The notes under the pieces: model-generated | Seen by the model: only the letters and a program-made list of their open reading frames with translations | What the model was told of the DNA's origin: nothing | Database searches by the model: none | Made by a program: the position numbers and the translations under genes | NCBI GenBank assembly: GCA_964568975.1 | Contig: CAZMSO010000027.1 | Span: forward strand, 1-43,979 | Direction of reading: 5' to 3' | DNA: 43,979 nucleotides | Source of the DNA: CAZADA01 sp964568975 | Lineage (GTDB): Bacteria; Pseudomonadota; Alphaproteobacteria; Caulobacterales; Maricaulaceae | Part shown: positions 32,914 through 41,458 of the stretch, piece by piece | How the letters are laid out: each line of letters opens with the position of its first letter | How positions within the stretch are numbered: position 1 is the first letter of the stretch

Positions 32914-33585
32914 TCAGCCCACCCGTCGCAGCAGGGTGAGCGAGCCCACCCGCGTCATGGGATCAAAAAGGCCCGACGCGACGGCGCGCAAAAACACGTC
33001 ATGGGGCGGCCGCCCCCCGTCCGCGGGCCGATGAAACACATCGTGGATCGCCAACGTTCCGCCCGCCGCGACGCGCCCGGCCCACGCGCGCCAATCACGC
33101 AGCGCCGTCGTAAGACTGTGGCCGCCATCAAGGAAAAGCAGCGCCACTGGTTGGGCCCAGGCCGCCGCGACGGCCGCGGAGTCCCCAACCACGGCGACCA
33201 CCACATCCTCCACACCCGCGCGCTGCAGCGTGCGGCGGAATGTCGGCAGCGTGTCGAGGGCGCGCGCCTCGTCGTCCCAAAACCGGGGATCGTGATAAGC
33301 CTCGCCGGCCTGGTGCTCTTCCGAGCCACGATGGTGGTCGATGGAAAACACCCGCGCGCCGGCCGCCCGCGCGCCGGCGGCGAGGTAAAGCGTGGAGCGA
33401 CCGCAATAAGCGCCGATCTCCACGATCGGACACGCGACGCCCACGCGATCGACCGCGGCGCAGACCGCGTCACGCAACGCCGCGCCGTCCTCAACGCTCA
33501 AAAAACCAGGAACCGTTTGCGGATCGAGGCCAAGACCAAGGTCAGGCGGCGGCTGGCCCGGCCCAGCGCCCAAACGCGCGCTCAC
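32914..33585 (-). CDS. Class I SAM-dependent methyltransferase (Methyltransf_24 type)
   Basis: A 223-aa O-methyltransferase-like protein: VEIGAYCGRSTLYLAAGA (motif I), FSIDHHRGSEEHQ, ALLFLDGGHS with the acidic post-motif, then GGTLAIHDVFH. The family includes enzymes that modify sugars and lipids. The start codon is GTG, overlapping the upstream lipoprotein stop (GTGA). It faces the plus-strand GT/methyltransferase/toroid genes tail to tail with only 7 bp between, so it may belong to the same pathway although on the other strand. Confidence 0.85.
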   Translation of the reverse strand: MSARLGAGPGQPPPDLGLGLDPQTVPGFLSVEDGAALRDAVCAAVDRVGVACPIVEIGAYCGRSTLYLAAGARAAGARVFSIDHHRGSEEHQAGEAYHDPRFWDDEARALDTLPTFRRTLQRAGVEDVVVAVVGDSAAVAAAWAQPVALLFLDGGHSLTTALRDWRAWAGRVAAGGTLAIHDVFHRPADGGRPPHDVFLRAVASGLFDPMTRVGSLTLLRRVG

Positions 33586-34223
33586 CCCAACAGCAGGCGG
33601 TTGTTCTGCAGCGCTTCCAGCACATCCGCCAATTTGCTCGACGCAGCCAACTCCGCCTCATACGCCGCAAGCGCGCGATCGACATGCCCGCGCCCTTGCT
33701 CAGCGACGCGCGCTTGCTCCAACGCGGCGCGGCAGACCCGCCGGCTGTGCTGGGCGTGGGCGAGCACGCGCTCCATCTCGCGAACGTCCGCTTTCGTGAC
33801 AGCCCCGCCGTCCTGGGCTTGAGCGAGGTCCTTCGCCGCTCGATTGACCGTCGCAAGGGCGTCGCGCAGCCGCGCCACATCCGCCACGAGGGACGCGGCG
33901 GGGCCGGTCTCGCCAGTCTTTGACGCCAAATAGCGGTCGGCCGGATCAGCAGCCGCGTCGGTCTCTGCGGCGCGGCCGTGGATCAAGCCGCTGAGGCCCG
34001 CGCCCAGAACCTCCGTCAAAGGACGCGGCGCGGGCACGCCCGTCTCCGCCAGCGCCACGTCAAAGGCCTGCGCCGCGTCGCGCAACGCCGCCTGCTCCGC
34101 CGTGACAGGGCGGCTCGCGGCGTGCGCGTGTTCACTCTGCGTGGCGTCAAACGCGATGCTGGAGCAACCCGGCGCCGCGATCATGGCCGCAGCCCATGCG
34201 GCGATGCGGAGCTTCTGCGTCAT
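33582..34223 (-). CDS. Hypothetical lipoprotein or secreted helical protein
   Basis: No family recognised. From ATG 34223 the N-terminus reads MTQKLRIAAWAAAMIAAPGC, a short signal sequence with a weak lipobox (APGC), so an outer or inner membrane lipoprotein is possible. The mature part is mostly helical, Ala-rich and includes a VADVARLRDALATVNRAAKD and a LAHAQHSRRVCRAALEQARV stretch that could form coiled coils. The in-frame ATG at 34328 would bury the signal sequence. The region upstream (34224-34339) is AT-rich for this genome and probably holds divergent promoters with the proline iminopeptidase gene. Confidence 0.6.
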   Translation of the reverse strand: MTQKLRIAAWAAAMIAAPGCSSIAFDATQSEHAHAASRPVTAEQAALRDAAQAFDVALAETGVPAPRPLTEVLGAGLSGLIHGRAAETDAAADPADRYLASKTGETGPAASLVADVARLRDALATVNRAAKDLAQAQDGGAVTKADVREMERVLAHAQHSRRVCRAALEQARVAEQGRGHVDRALAAYEAELAASSKLADVLEALQNNRLLLG

Positions 34224-34339
34224 AATGTGGGCGCTCTTTCCAACGACCATAATTAAGCAACGCTTTTCATAATCGCAGAAAACGCCTTCCATGGCCAGGG
34301 CGGGGCGGCGATTTCTGTCGCTGGCCACGCGACGCCAAG

Positions 34340-35404
34340 GTGACTAAGACCGATCGGGTGACCGTTTACGCCGCCAAAACGTCCGACGGGCCGAAAGGGC
34401 TCTACCCCGACATCGCGCCCTATGCGAGCGGCCGTCTCGATGTGGGGGACGGCCACAGCCTGTATTGGGAGGAATGCGGGAATCCGCGCGGCGCGCCGGT
34501 GGTCGTGCTCCATGGCGGGCCGGGGGCGGGATGCTCGCCGACTATGCGGCGGTTCTTCCATCCTCAGCGCTGGCGCGTGATTTTGTTCGACCAGCGCGGC
34601 GCGGGGCGCTCGACCCCCCATGGCGGGCTGGAGCGCAACACGACGTGGGATCTCGTGGCGGATATGGAGCGGGTGCGCATCCACCGCAAAATCACGAGCT
34701 GGACGCTGTTTGGCGGATCATGGGGATCGACCCTCGCCCTCGCGTATTGCGCGCGTCACGCCGCGAAGGTGAACGCGGTGGTGCTGCGCGGCGTTTTTCT
34801 CATGAGCCCTGGGGAAATCGCGTGGTTTTACGGCGGCGGCGCCGGCGCGGTCTTGCCGGAAGCGTGGGAGCGGTTTCTCGCGCATCTGCCGGCTGACGAA
34901 CACGACGCACCGATCCGCGGCTATTATGCACGCCTCACCAGCGAGGACGCCCACACGCGTTTGGCCGCCGCGCGCGCTTGGACGCGCTGGGAGAGCGCGG
35001 CGCTGCGGGCGCCGTTAGCGCTCGGCGCGCCGCTGCGCGGACGCTGGCGTCGCCGCCCCGCCGACGGTGAACGCGCCGAGGACGGCGCGGGAGAAGAGCG
35101 CTCGCGCAGCGGCATGGAGGCGCTGGCGCGCATTGAGTGCCATTACTGCGTGCACAACGGCTTTTTGGATGGTCCCGACGCGCTGCTGGAAGCGGCGGCC
35201 GCCCTAAGCGACACGCCGGGATACATTGTGCAGGGACGGTTTGATCTCGTAACGCCGCCGCGCGCGGCGTGGCGTTTGGCCAAGGCGTGGCCGTCCGCGC
35301 AGATCCTGATCGCAGCCGGCGCGGGCCACGCAGCGTCGGAGCCGCAGATTGTCGACGGCCTCGTGCGCGCCACAGACGCTCTCTCAGACGACGCCGCGCC
35401 CTAA
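34340..35404 (+). CDS. pip: Proline iminopeptidase
   Basis: Alpha/beta-hydrolase (peptidase family S33) that removes N-terminal proline from peptides in the cytoplasm. HGGPGAGCSP is the oxyanion-hole loop, FDQRGAGRSTPHG a family hallmark, GGSWGS carries the nucleophile Ser, QGRFDLVTP the Asp and AGAGHAASEP the His. At 354 aa it is about 40 residues longer than usual; the excess is an Arg/Glu-rich insertion (about 230-262) in the cap domain. The start is GTG at 34340. Confidence 0.92.
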   Translation: MTKTDRVTVYAAKTSDGPKGLYPDIAPYASGRLDVGDGHSLYWEECGNPRGAPVVVLHGGPGAGCSPTMRRFFHPQRWRVILFDQRGAGRSTPHGGLERNTTWDLVADMERVRIHRKITSWTLFGGSWGSTLALAYCARHAAKVNAVVLRGVFLMSPGEIAWFYGGGAGAVLPEAWERFLAHLPADEHDAPIRGYYARLTSEDAHTRLAAARAWTRWESAALRAPLALGAPLRGRWRRRPADGERAEDGAGEERSRSGMEALARIECHYCVHNGFLDGPDALLEAAAALSDTPGYIVQGRFDLVTPPRAAWRLAKAWPSAQILIAAGAGHAASEPQIVDGLVRATDALSDDAAP

Positions 35405-35415
35405 CGCGCCGCGTC

Positions 35416-35670
35416 CTGACCCAGGGCGGCTGACCCAGGGCGCTGACCCAGGGCGGCTGACCCAGGGCGCTGACCCAGGGCGCTGACCCAGGGCGCTGAC
35501 CCAGGGCGGCTCACGCTCGAACGCCTGACGCGCGTGNNNNNNNNNNNNNNNNNNNNNNNNNNNNNNNNNNNNNNNNNNNNNNNNNNNNNNNNNNNNNNNN
35601 NNNNNNNNNNNNNNNNNNNNNNNNNNNNNNNNNNNNGCTGACCCAGGGCGCTGACCCAGGGCGGCTCACG
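35416..35670. repeat. 13/14-nt minisatellite interrupted by an assembly gap
   Basis: Units CTGACCCAGGGCG and CTGACCCAGGGCGG alternate, seven of them between 35416 and 35509; two more lie right of the N gap (about 35638-35664). The array fills the 297-bp space between the convergent ends of pip and the NSS transporter gene, so it is transcribed from neither gene's coding part. The unit length is not a multiple of 3, unlike the repeats inside genes. True copy number is unknown. Confidence 0.85.
35537..35636. other. Assembly gap (100 N) in minisatellite
   Basis: Exactly 100 N. The 55 bases left of it (35482-35536) equal the 55 bases right of it (35637-35691), as at the 22.4-kb gap. The contigs either overlap by 55 bases or the repeat is longer than shown. 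Confidence 0.92.
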
Positions 35671-35701
35671 CTCGAACGCCTGACGCGCGTGCGCGCGACG
35701 C

Positions 35702-37165
35702 TCAGCCCCCGCTCAAGGCGGCGGCGATCACCGCCGGAGGGTTCGTGATCAAAGCCGACAAGCTGAAGTACAGGATGAAGATCGTGCCAATCGGCGCCAC
35801 CCAGCGTATGAGAAAGCGCCAGAAAGCGAAAACGCGGTCGCTCGTGGCGTGCATCTCGTCGCGGAAGAGCGCGCGATTGACCGCCCAGCCCGCGAACAAC
35901 GCCACCAAAAACCCGCCAATCGGCAAAAATAACTTCTCCGTGATTTGATCGATCAAATCAAAGAACTCCGCTGAGAACACGCTGCCCAAACCCACCAGCC
36001 AGCACAAACCGCCGAGCCCAAGGGCGGAGGCGAAGCGGCCAAGCCCGACGGTCTCCTTCGCCCAGGACGCCGAGACCTCCAGCAAAGAAATGGAAGATGT
36101 GAGCGCAGCGAACAGCGCCAGCGTGAAAAAGACGCCGCCGAACAGGATCCCCACCGCGACCGGCAATTGGGAAAACGCCACAGGCAGCGTTACGAAGAAC
36201 AGGCCCGGCCCCCCATTGGGATCCAGGCCGAAGCCAAACACAATCGGGAAAATCGCCATGCCCGCAATCAACGCCACAAAGGTGTCGGACGCCGCGACAA
36301 TCGTCGCAGACCCTAAGAGCTTCTCGTCTTTGCGGATGTAAGACCCGTACGTGATCATCAGACCCACGCCCACGCCGACGGAGAAAAACGCCTGGCCCAG
36401 CGCCGCGGAGAAAATGCCGCCCAAATTGCCGAGGCTGAACCGCGTCGCCGCGCCCGACGGCGCGCCGCAGGCGTTTGCAGCGCTGGCCTCCCCCACCACG
36501 TCGAAGAGCACACACGGTTCCGGCTTAAAGAGATACGCCGCCGCCGCGCCCGCATCGCCCGCGACAAGGCCGAACAGCACGACGCCCAGAAGCATCACGA
36601 AGAAAAGCGGCATTAAGATCTGCACCGCCACTTCAATGCCTTTTGTAACGCCCCGGGCCACAATCGCCGCCGTCAACCCCATAAAGGCCGTATGGGCGAG
36701 GATCACTTGCACGCGATTGTCCGCGCCGATGGTGTGACTGAAAGTGTCAGCGATGGCATCCGCGCTCAGACCGACGAAAGCGCCGGTAAACGCTTTGACG
36801 ATGTAGAGAAGCACCCAGCCCGCCACGACGGAATAAAAGGAGAGGATCAAGAACGCGCCGATCATCCCGACCCAGCCAAAGGCTTCCCAGGCCGGCGCCG
36901 TCCCCGCTTCCTTCACCAGCGCCCGCGCAGAGCCGACGGCGGAGGTTTGCGCGCGGCGGCCGATCGCATATTCCGCCACCAGAACCGGAAACGCCACGCA
37001 CACAATGCATACAATATAGACGAGCACGAAAATCGCGCCGCCATTCTCCCCCGCCGTAAAGGGAAACCGCCAAAAGTTCCCCAAACCCACTGACGAGCCG
37101 ATCGCCGCCATCAAGAACGCGAAACGCGATGACCAGTGTTCATGTGCGGCGCGCGCAACGGCCAT
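35702..37165 (-). CDS. Sodium-dependent transporter, SNF/NSS family
   Basis: Sodium:neurotransmitter symporter family, 487 aa, about 12 helices. SSVGLGNFWRFPFTAGENGGAIF is the helix-1 signature including the unwound Na+/substrate site, and FFSVGVGVGLMITYGSYI with AALTSSISLLEV are the helix 6 and 8 sites. Bacterial members usually import amino acids such as Trp, Leu or Ala; the substrate cannot be read here. A strong GGGGAGGAG lies 5 nt before the ATG. It is divergent from the HPt gene; the roughly 200-bp space between them holds nothing else I can name. Confidence 0.94.
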   Translation of the reverse strand: MAVARAAHEHWSSRFAFLMAAIGSSVGLGNFWRFPFTAGENGGAIFVLVYIVCIVCVAFPVLVAEYAIGRRAQTSAVGSARALVKEAGTAPAWEAFGWVGMIGAFLILSFYSVVAGWVLLYIVKAFTGAFVGLSADAIADTFSHTIGADNRVQVILAHTAFMGLTAAIVARGVTKGIEVAVQILMPLFFVMLLGVVLFGLVAGDAGAAAAYLFKPEPCVLFDVVGEASAANACGAPSGAATRFSLGNLGGIFSAALGQAFFSVGVGVGLMITYGSYIRKDEKLLGSATIVAASDTFVALIAGMAIFPIVFGFGLDPNGGPGLFFVTLPVAFSQLPVAVGILFGGVFFTLALFAALTSSISLLEVSASWAKETVGLGRFASALGLGGLCWLVGLGSVFSAEFFDLIDQITEKLFLPIGGFLVALFAGWAVNRALFRDEMHATSDRVFAFWRFLIRWVAPIGTIFILYFSLSALITNPPAVIAAALSGG

Positions 37166-37367
37166 GGATGCTCCTCCCCGACACGGCCGCCCATGGGTGG
37201 GGATCGCCGCGTGTGCGTGACCGACGCGCCGCCCCGCCCGCGCCTGTCTGTTGGTTCCGCCGCCATTTCGCGCTGTGGCGTAACCTCAGGTCAAGTCGCG
37301 GCTGCTTTCATGGGGTGTCCGCGCAGCCGGGCGTGCGTCAACCCGCGTTGGCAGCTGGAGTGTGCCT

Positions 37368-37751
37368 ATGGCGATCGCCGCAACGCCGGCCTCGGCGTCC
37401 GACCGCGAACCACTCGCATCGACGCCCTTGCTGAACGAACAGTTCCTATCAGACGTCATTACCGCGACCAGCACAGCGATTATGCGCCAAATCGCCGACA
37501 CGTTTTGGGACGCGGCCGCGGACTTAACGACTCAGTTGGAAACGGCGTGCGCGCGCAATGACCCTTCGGCGCGAAAATTGGCCGCCCACACGCTTAAGGG
37601 CGCGGCCGGCAATGTCGGCGGCGCGCGCTTAGCGGAGCTCGCGCGCCAGCTTGAAGACGCTGAGCCAAGCGACGCAGCGGCTCTCGTGACGCATCTGGGC
37701 GCGATCATCGCCGACACCCGCGCGGCCCTCGACGCGCGGTTGGCGCGCTGA
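37368..37751 (+). CDS. HPt-domain phosphotransfer protein (second)
   Basis: A 127-aa single-domain HPt protein. AAHTLKGAAGNVGGARLAELA places the phospho-accepting histidine at residue 74. The ATG at 37368 with GGAG 7 nt upstream is preferred over GTG at 37362. The N-terminal 20 residues are disordered and rich in Ala/Ser. As with the HPt protein at 8639, no cognate kinase or response regulator gene is close. It is convergent with rodA (23 bp). Confidence 0.8.
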   Translation: MAIAATPASASDREPLASTPLLNEQFLSDVITATSTAIMRQIADTFWDAAADLTTQLETACARNDPSARKLAAHTLKGAAGNVGGARLAELARQLEDAEPSDAAALVTHLGAIIADTRAALDARLAR

Positions 37752-37774
37752 GCCACGATCATGAGGCGCGGCGC

Positions 37775-38926
37775 TTAAAACACCCAGCCGGCTTGGCGGG
37801 GGGCGTCCGCATCGCGATTGATGTGGATGTTCAAGACTAAGCCGAAGCTCGCCAGCACCACAATCATCACGGTGCCGCCATACGATAAGATCGGGAACGG
37901 CACGCCGACGACGGGCAAAAGCCCCGTCACCATGCCCACATTAATCACGACGTAAAACGCAAACGTCGCCGCGACGCCCAACGCCGCCATGCGCCCGAAA
38001 TGATGGTTGGCGTTCAGCCCAATCCACGCGCTCATCAAAAGAATCGCCGCCACTAGCGACAACAAGCCCGCCCCGCCGACAAAACCAAACTCCTCAGCGA
38101 TCGCCGCGAGGACAAAGTCGGTCTCATTCTCGGGGACGAAGTCGTTTTGATTTTGCGTGCCGCGGCACAACCCTTTGCCGGACGCAGCCCCCGAGCCAAT
38201 CGCAATGATGGATTGGTGCGCTTGATAGCCCGATCCCATGGGATCGCCGGCGGGGTTGAACAGCGTCAAGATCCGCTCGCGCTGGTAGTCGTGGAGCCCA
38301 TACACATAAAGCAGCACCAACCCAATGAAGCCCAACACCGCGCCGTACGCGATCACCGTCCAGCGCACGCCGGACAAAAACACCAGCGCCAGCCCCGTGG
38401 CCGCCACTAAGAGCGCGGTGCCTAAGTCCGGTTGCGCGGCGATCAACAACGCCGGCGCGGCGATCATCAACAAAGGCGGCACATGCGCCACGACCCCGCG
38501 GGCGTTGTCGAAGGCGAGTTGGTGGTAATACTTCGCCAACGCCACCACGACCGCCAGCTTCATAATCTCCGACGGCTGGATGCGCAGCGGCCCGATGGCG
38601 AGCCAACGCTGGGCGTTGTTGGCTTCTTGGCCAAACAGCTCCACCCCCACCAGCAAAGCCAACGCCGCCAGATACGCCGGATACGCCAGGCCCAGCCAGA
38701 GCCGCAGCGGGATCAGAGCAAGCCCCATCATCGCCGCAAAGCCCACGCCGAGGCGCACGGCGTGCTTCAACGCATCCCCGCCCAACGCGCACCCGCCGAC
38801 GGAATACTGGGCTGCGACGCCCACGCTCGCCAGCGCCGCCAACAGCGTAATCAGCGCCGCGCCGCCGACGCCGATGCGCGCCAGGCCCGACGGCTGGGCG
38901 CGGGCGACGGGCGTGTTGAGGATCAT
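37775..38926 (-). CDS. rodA: Rod-shape peptidoglycan glycosyltransferase RodA
   Basis: SEDS-family glycan polymerase of the elongasome, partner of PBP2. The 383-aa protein has about 10 membrane helices with the SEDS hallmarks NNAQRWLAIGPLRIQPSE, HQSIIAIGSGAASGKGL, GTQNQNDFVPENETDF and VPFPILSYGGT. The start at 38926 follows the mrdA stop by 19 bp; an in-frame ATG at 39064 would lie inside mrdA and add 46 non-conserved residues. Last gene of mreB-mreC-mreD-mrdA-rodA. Confidence 0.94.
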   Translation of the reverse strand: MILNTPVARAQPSGLARIGVGGAALITLLAALASVGVAAQYSVGGCALGGDALKHAVRLGVGFAAMMGLALIPLRLWLGLAYPAYLAALALLVGVELFGQEANNAQRWLAIGPLRIQPSEIMKLAVVVALAKYYHQLAFDNARGVVAHVPPLLMIAAPALLIAAQPDLGTALLVAATGLALVFLSGVRWTVIAYGAVLGFIGLVLLYVYGLHDYQRERILTLFNPAGDPMGSGYQAHQSIIAIGSGAASGKGLCRGTQNQNDFVPENETDFVLAAIAEEFGFVGGAGLLSLVAAILLMSAWIGLNANHHFGRMAALGVAATFAFYVVINVGMVTGLLPVVGVPFPILSYGGTVMIVVLASFGLVLNIHINRDADAPRQAGWVF

Positions 38927-38945
38927 GGACACAGAACGCGACCTC

Positions 38946-40937
38946 TCATCCGAACGGGCCCTCACGTCCAGCGACCGGACGCGGGTCCTGCTCCAACAAG
39001 CGCTTGAGGATGTCGCGCGCGGGCGGCGCAGCGGCCGTGGAGCCGCCGCCCCCATGCTCGACAATCAACGCCACGGCGTAGCGCGGCCGATCCACCGGCG
39101 CATACGCCACGAAAAGGCCGTGATCGCGCCGCCGCCACGGCAGGTCTTCATTGCGCGTCACGCCGCGGGCGCGCTCTTCCAGCGTGATGCGCCGCACTTG
39201 GCTCGTGCCCGTTTTGCCCGCCATCAGCACGCCCGGCAGATCAAGGCCCTGTGTCCCTAACGCCCAATAGGCCGTGCCGCGCACTTCATGGACGACGGCC
39301 GTCATCGCCTCGCGGATCAGAGCCAGCGCCTGGGAGTCAACATCAAGCGGCGCGGTGAGGTCGGCCGGCCGCTCGCCCTCACGCGGCGTGGGCGCAGCCT
39401 CGCCAGCCAAAATGCGCGGACGCACGAGGCGCCGCCCATGGGCGAGCGTGGCCGTCATGACCGCCAATTCCAGCGGCGAGGCTAAGACATAGCCCTGGCC
39501 GATCGCGGCGTTGAGGCGATCGCCCAGCGTCATCGGCTCATTGCGCCGCGCCAGCTTCCAGCGGTTCGTCGGCACCACGCCCGCGCGCGCGCCCGGCGTC
39601 GCCAGCGGAAACGCCGGGCCGCCCAAGCCGAAGCGCGCGGCCTCCTCTGCTAAGGGGTCCTCGCCCTCAGCGGCGGCGCGATAAAGACGCGAGGCGGCTT
39701 CGTAGAAATAGAGGTCGCAGGATTCTTTGATCCCGCGGCGGAGATCCACGGAGCCATGCCCCTCGCGCCGCCAGCAATGGAAAATGCGGTCGCCCAAACG
39801 CATGCGCCCGCCGCAATACACGGTGTCAGCCGGCGCAAGGACGCCCGCGCGCAACGCCGCCAGCGCCGTGATCATCTTGAAGGTGGAGCCCGGCGCGTAA
39901 AGCCCAGCCAACGGCTTGTTGTAGAGCGGCGCGCGCTCGTCATTGCGCAACGCGTTGTATGCGCGCGGATGAATGCCTTCGACAAACAGATTGGGATCAA
40001 AGGCCGGCGCGGACGCCAAGCACAGGATTTCCCCCGTCTGCACGTCCAGGGCCACCACCGCCCCGCTTTCTCCATAAAGGCGCTCTTGGGCGTAGGCTTG
40101 GATCTCGGCGTTCAACGTCAGCTGCACATCGCCGCCGGCGCGCGTCTCCTGGTCGAGGCCGACTTCGCGCACCACCCGGCCGCGGGCGTCCACCTCCACC
40201 CGCAATTCGCCCCACCGCCCCTGCAGACGCTGGTCTTGGGTGTATTCAAGCCCCGCGCGGCCGACCCGAAAGCCTGGGTGGCGCAATTCGCGGTTTAGCC
40301 TTTGGCGCTCCGTCGCAGTGCGCGCCTGGGACAAGCGTGCGTCAATCACAGCGTCGTTCGGGCGCGCCACATACCCCACCACATGAGCGAAGGCGTCAGC
40401 GTCGCGGCGCGCGCCGTCAGCGGTCTCTAAGCCATACGCACGGGTTTCGCCGACTTGCGCCGACACACCCGGCAAATCCGGGCGGTGGAAATTCACCCGC
40501 GCAAACGTCTCCCAGTCGAGGTTTTGCGCGACCAACATCGGCTTGTGGCGCGCGGCGCTTCGGATTTGGCGCGCGAGGCGGGCGCGCCGGGTTACAGAGA
40601 CACGGCCTTGGGGATCAAGATGCGTGAGGAGCGCGTGGGCGGCCGCGTCAGCATCCTCAATCTGATCGGGCAGCACAAACACTTGATAATTCGGGACATT
40701 CCCTGCAATCACGCGGCCGTAGCGATCAAGAATAAGACCGCGCGACGGGGCCACCAGCTGGTGGAAGAACCGGTTGTCGTCTGAGAGCGTGGCGTATTGG
40801 TCTTGCTCGACGATCTGCAGCTGGTAAAGCCGCGCGCCGAGGCCGATAAACGCGCCCGCGCCCGCCGCGCCGAGCACGACCGCGCGGCGGCTGAACACCT
40901 TGCGCCGAAAGGCGTCACGCTCGCCGCCAAAACTCAT
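38946..40937 (-). CDS. mrdA: Penicillin-binding protein 2 (transpeptidase)
   Basis: Class B PBP that cross-links peptidoglycan during elongation. The 663 residues comprise a short cytoplasmic head, one N-terminal anchor (RAVVLGAAGAGAFIGLGARL, about 18-37), a pedestal domain (SRGLILDRYGRVIAGN), and the transpeptidase domain with the nucleophile in PGSTFKM, SxN-like SCD (in ESCDLYFYE) and KTGTS. The ATG overlaps the mreD stop as ATGA. Confidence 0.95.
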   Translation of the reverse strand: MSFGGERDAFRRKVFSRRAVVLGAAGAGAFIGLGARLYQLQIVEQDQYATLSDDNRFFHQLVAPSRGLILDRYGRVIAGNVPNYQVFVLPDQIEDADAAAHALLTHLDPQGRVSVTRRARLARQIRSAARHKPMLVAQNLDWETFARVNFHRPDLPGVSAQVGETRAYGLETADGARRDADAFAHVVGYVARPNDAVIDARLSQARTATERQRLNRELRHPGFRVGRAGLEYTQDQRLQGRWGELRVEVDARGRVVREVGLDQETRAGGDVQLTLNAEIQAYAQERLYGESGAVVALDVQTGEILCLASAPAFDPNLFVEGIHPRAYNALRNDERAPLYNKPLAGLYAPGSTFKMITALAALRAGVLAPADTVYCGGRMRLGDRIFHCWRREGHGSVDLRRGIKESCDLYFYEAASRLYRAAAEGEDPLAEEAARFGLGGPAFPLATPGARAGVVPTNRWKLARRNEPMTLGDRLNAAIGQGYVLASPLELAVMTATLAHGRRLVRPRILAGEAAPTPREGERPADLTAPLDVDSQALALIREAMTAVVHEVRGTAYWALGTQGLDLPGVLMAGKTGTSQVRRITLEERARGVTRNEDLPWRRRDHGLFVAYAPVDRPRYAVALIVEHGGGGSTAAAPPARDILKRLLEQDPRPVAGREGPFG

Positions 40938-41455
40938 CGCAGGGCCTCCGCGCCCGGTCCGCGCCCCGCCCGTTCGAAGCCGCCGGCCGCCCGCGCCGCC
41001 ACTGGCGCGACCGCCACCGTCAGCACAAGATCAAGGGTCAAGGCCGCTAAGGCCGGCGTCGCGCCAGTCGCCACCGCGCCCGCGAAGCCGGCCGCCACCG
41101 CGACGCCGAGCGTCGAAACCGCAAAGCTCGCCCAAATCGGCCCCGCGCTCTGGCCCGCAATCACGCCCCGCTGTAGAACGGCGAGGCCCGCAAGCGCTAA
41201 AAACCCCAACGCCCACACGCCCATCGGCCCGCCGGTGACGACGTCATGGGCGAGCCCTGCGGCGAACGCAGCCGCAAACGCGCCCGGGCCCGGCCGCGCG
41301 GAGGCCCAGACAAACACCACCGGCATCGCGAGAAGCGGAAAAGGCGCGGGCGCGCCGCCAAGGCGCAAGGGCGCGGCGTAAAGCAGCGCGGCGAGCACCA
41401 CGAAGCCGCCGCTCCACCACGGATTGCTTGTCATCCACGGATCGCGCCGCGCCAT
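40934..41455 (-). CDS. mreD: Rod-shape-determining protein MreD
   Basis: Small integral-membrane elongasome protein, 173 aa, about five helices (VVLAALLYAAPL; FPLLAMPVVFVWA; AFAAAFAAGLAHDVVTGGPMG; WALGFLALAGLAVL; FAVSTLGVAVAAGFAGA). MreD sequences diverge strongly, so the call rests on GLAHDVVTGGPMGVWAL and on its place between mreC (3 bp away) and mrdA (ATGA overlap). Confidence 0.88.
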   Translation of the reverse strand: MARRDPWMTSNPWWSGGFVVLAALLYAAPLRLGGAPAPFPLLAMPVVFVWASARPGPGAFAAAFAAGLAHDVVTGGPMGVWALGFLALAGLAVLQRGVIAGQSAGPIWASFAVSTLGVAVAAGFAGAVATGATPALAALTLDLVLTVAVAPVAARAAGGFERAGRGPGAEALR

Positions 41456-41458
41456 CGC

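Noticed and set aside
32701..33822. 373-aa plus-strand frame
   Set aside because: Antisense to the methyltransferase and the helical lipoprotein; no motifs.
35416..35670. CRISPR array
   Set aside because: Units are 13-14 nt with no unique spacers, so this is a minisatellite; no cas genes are present.
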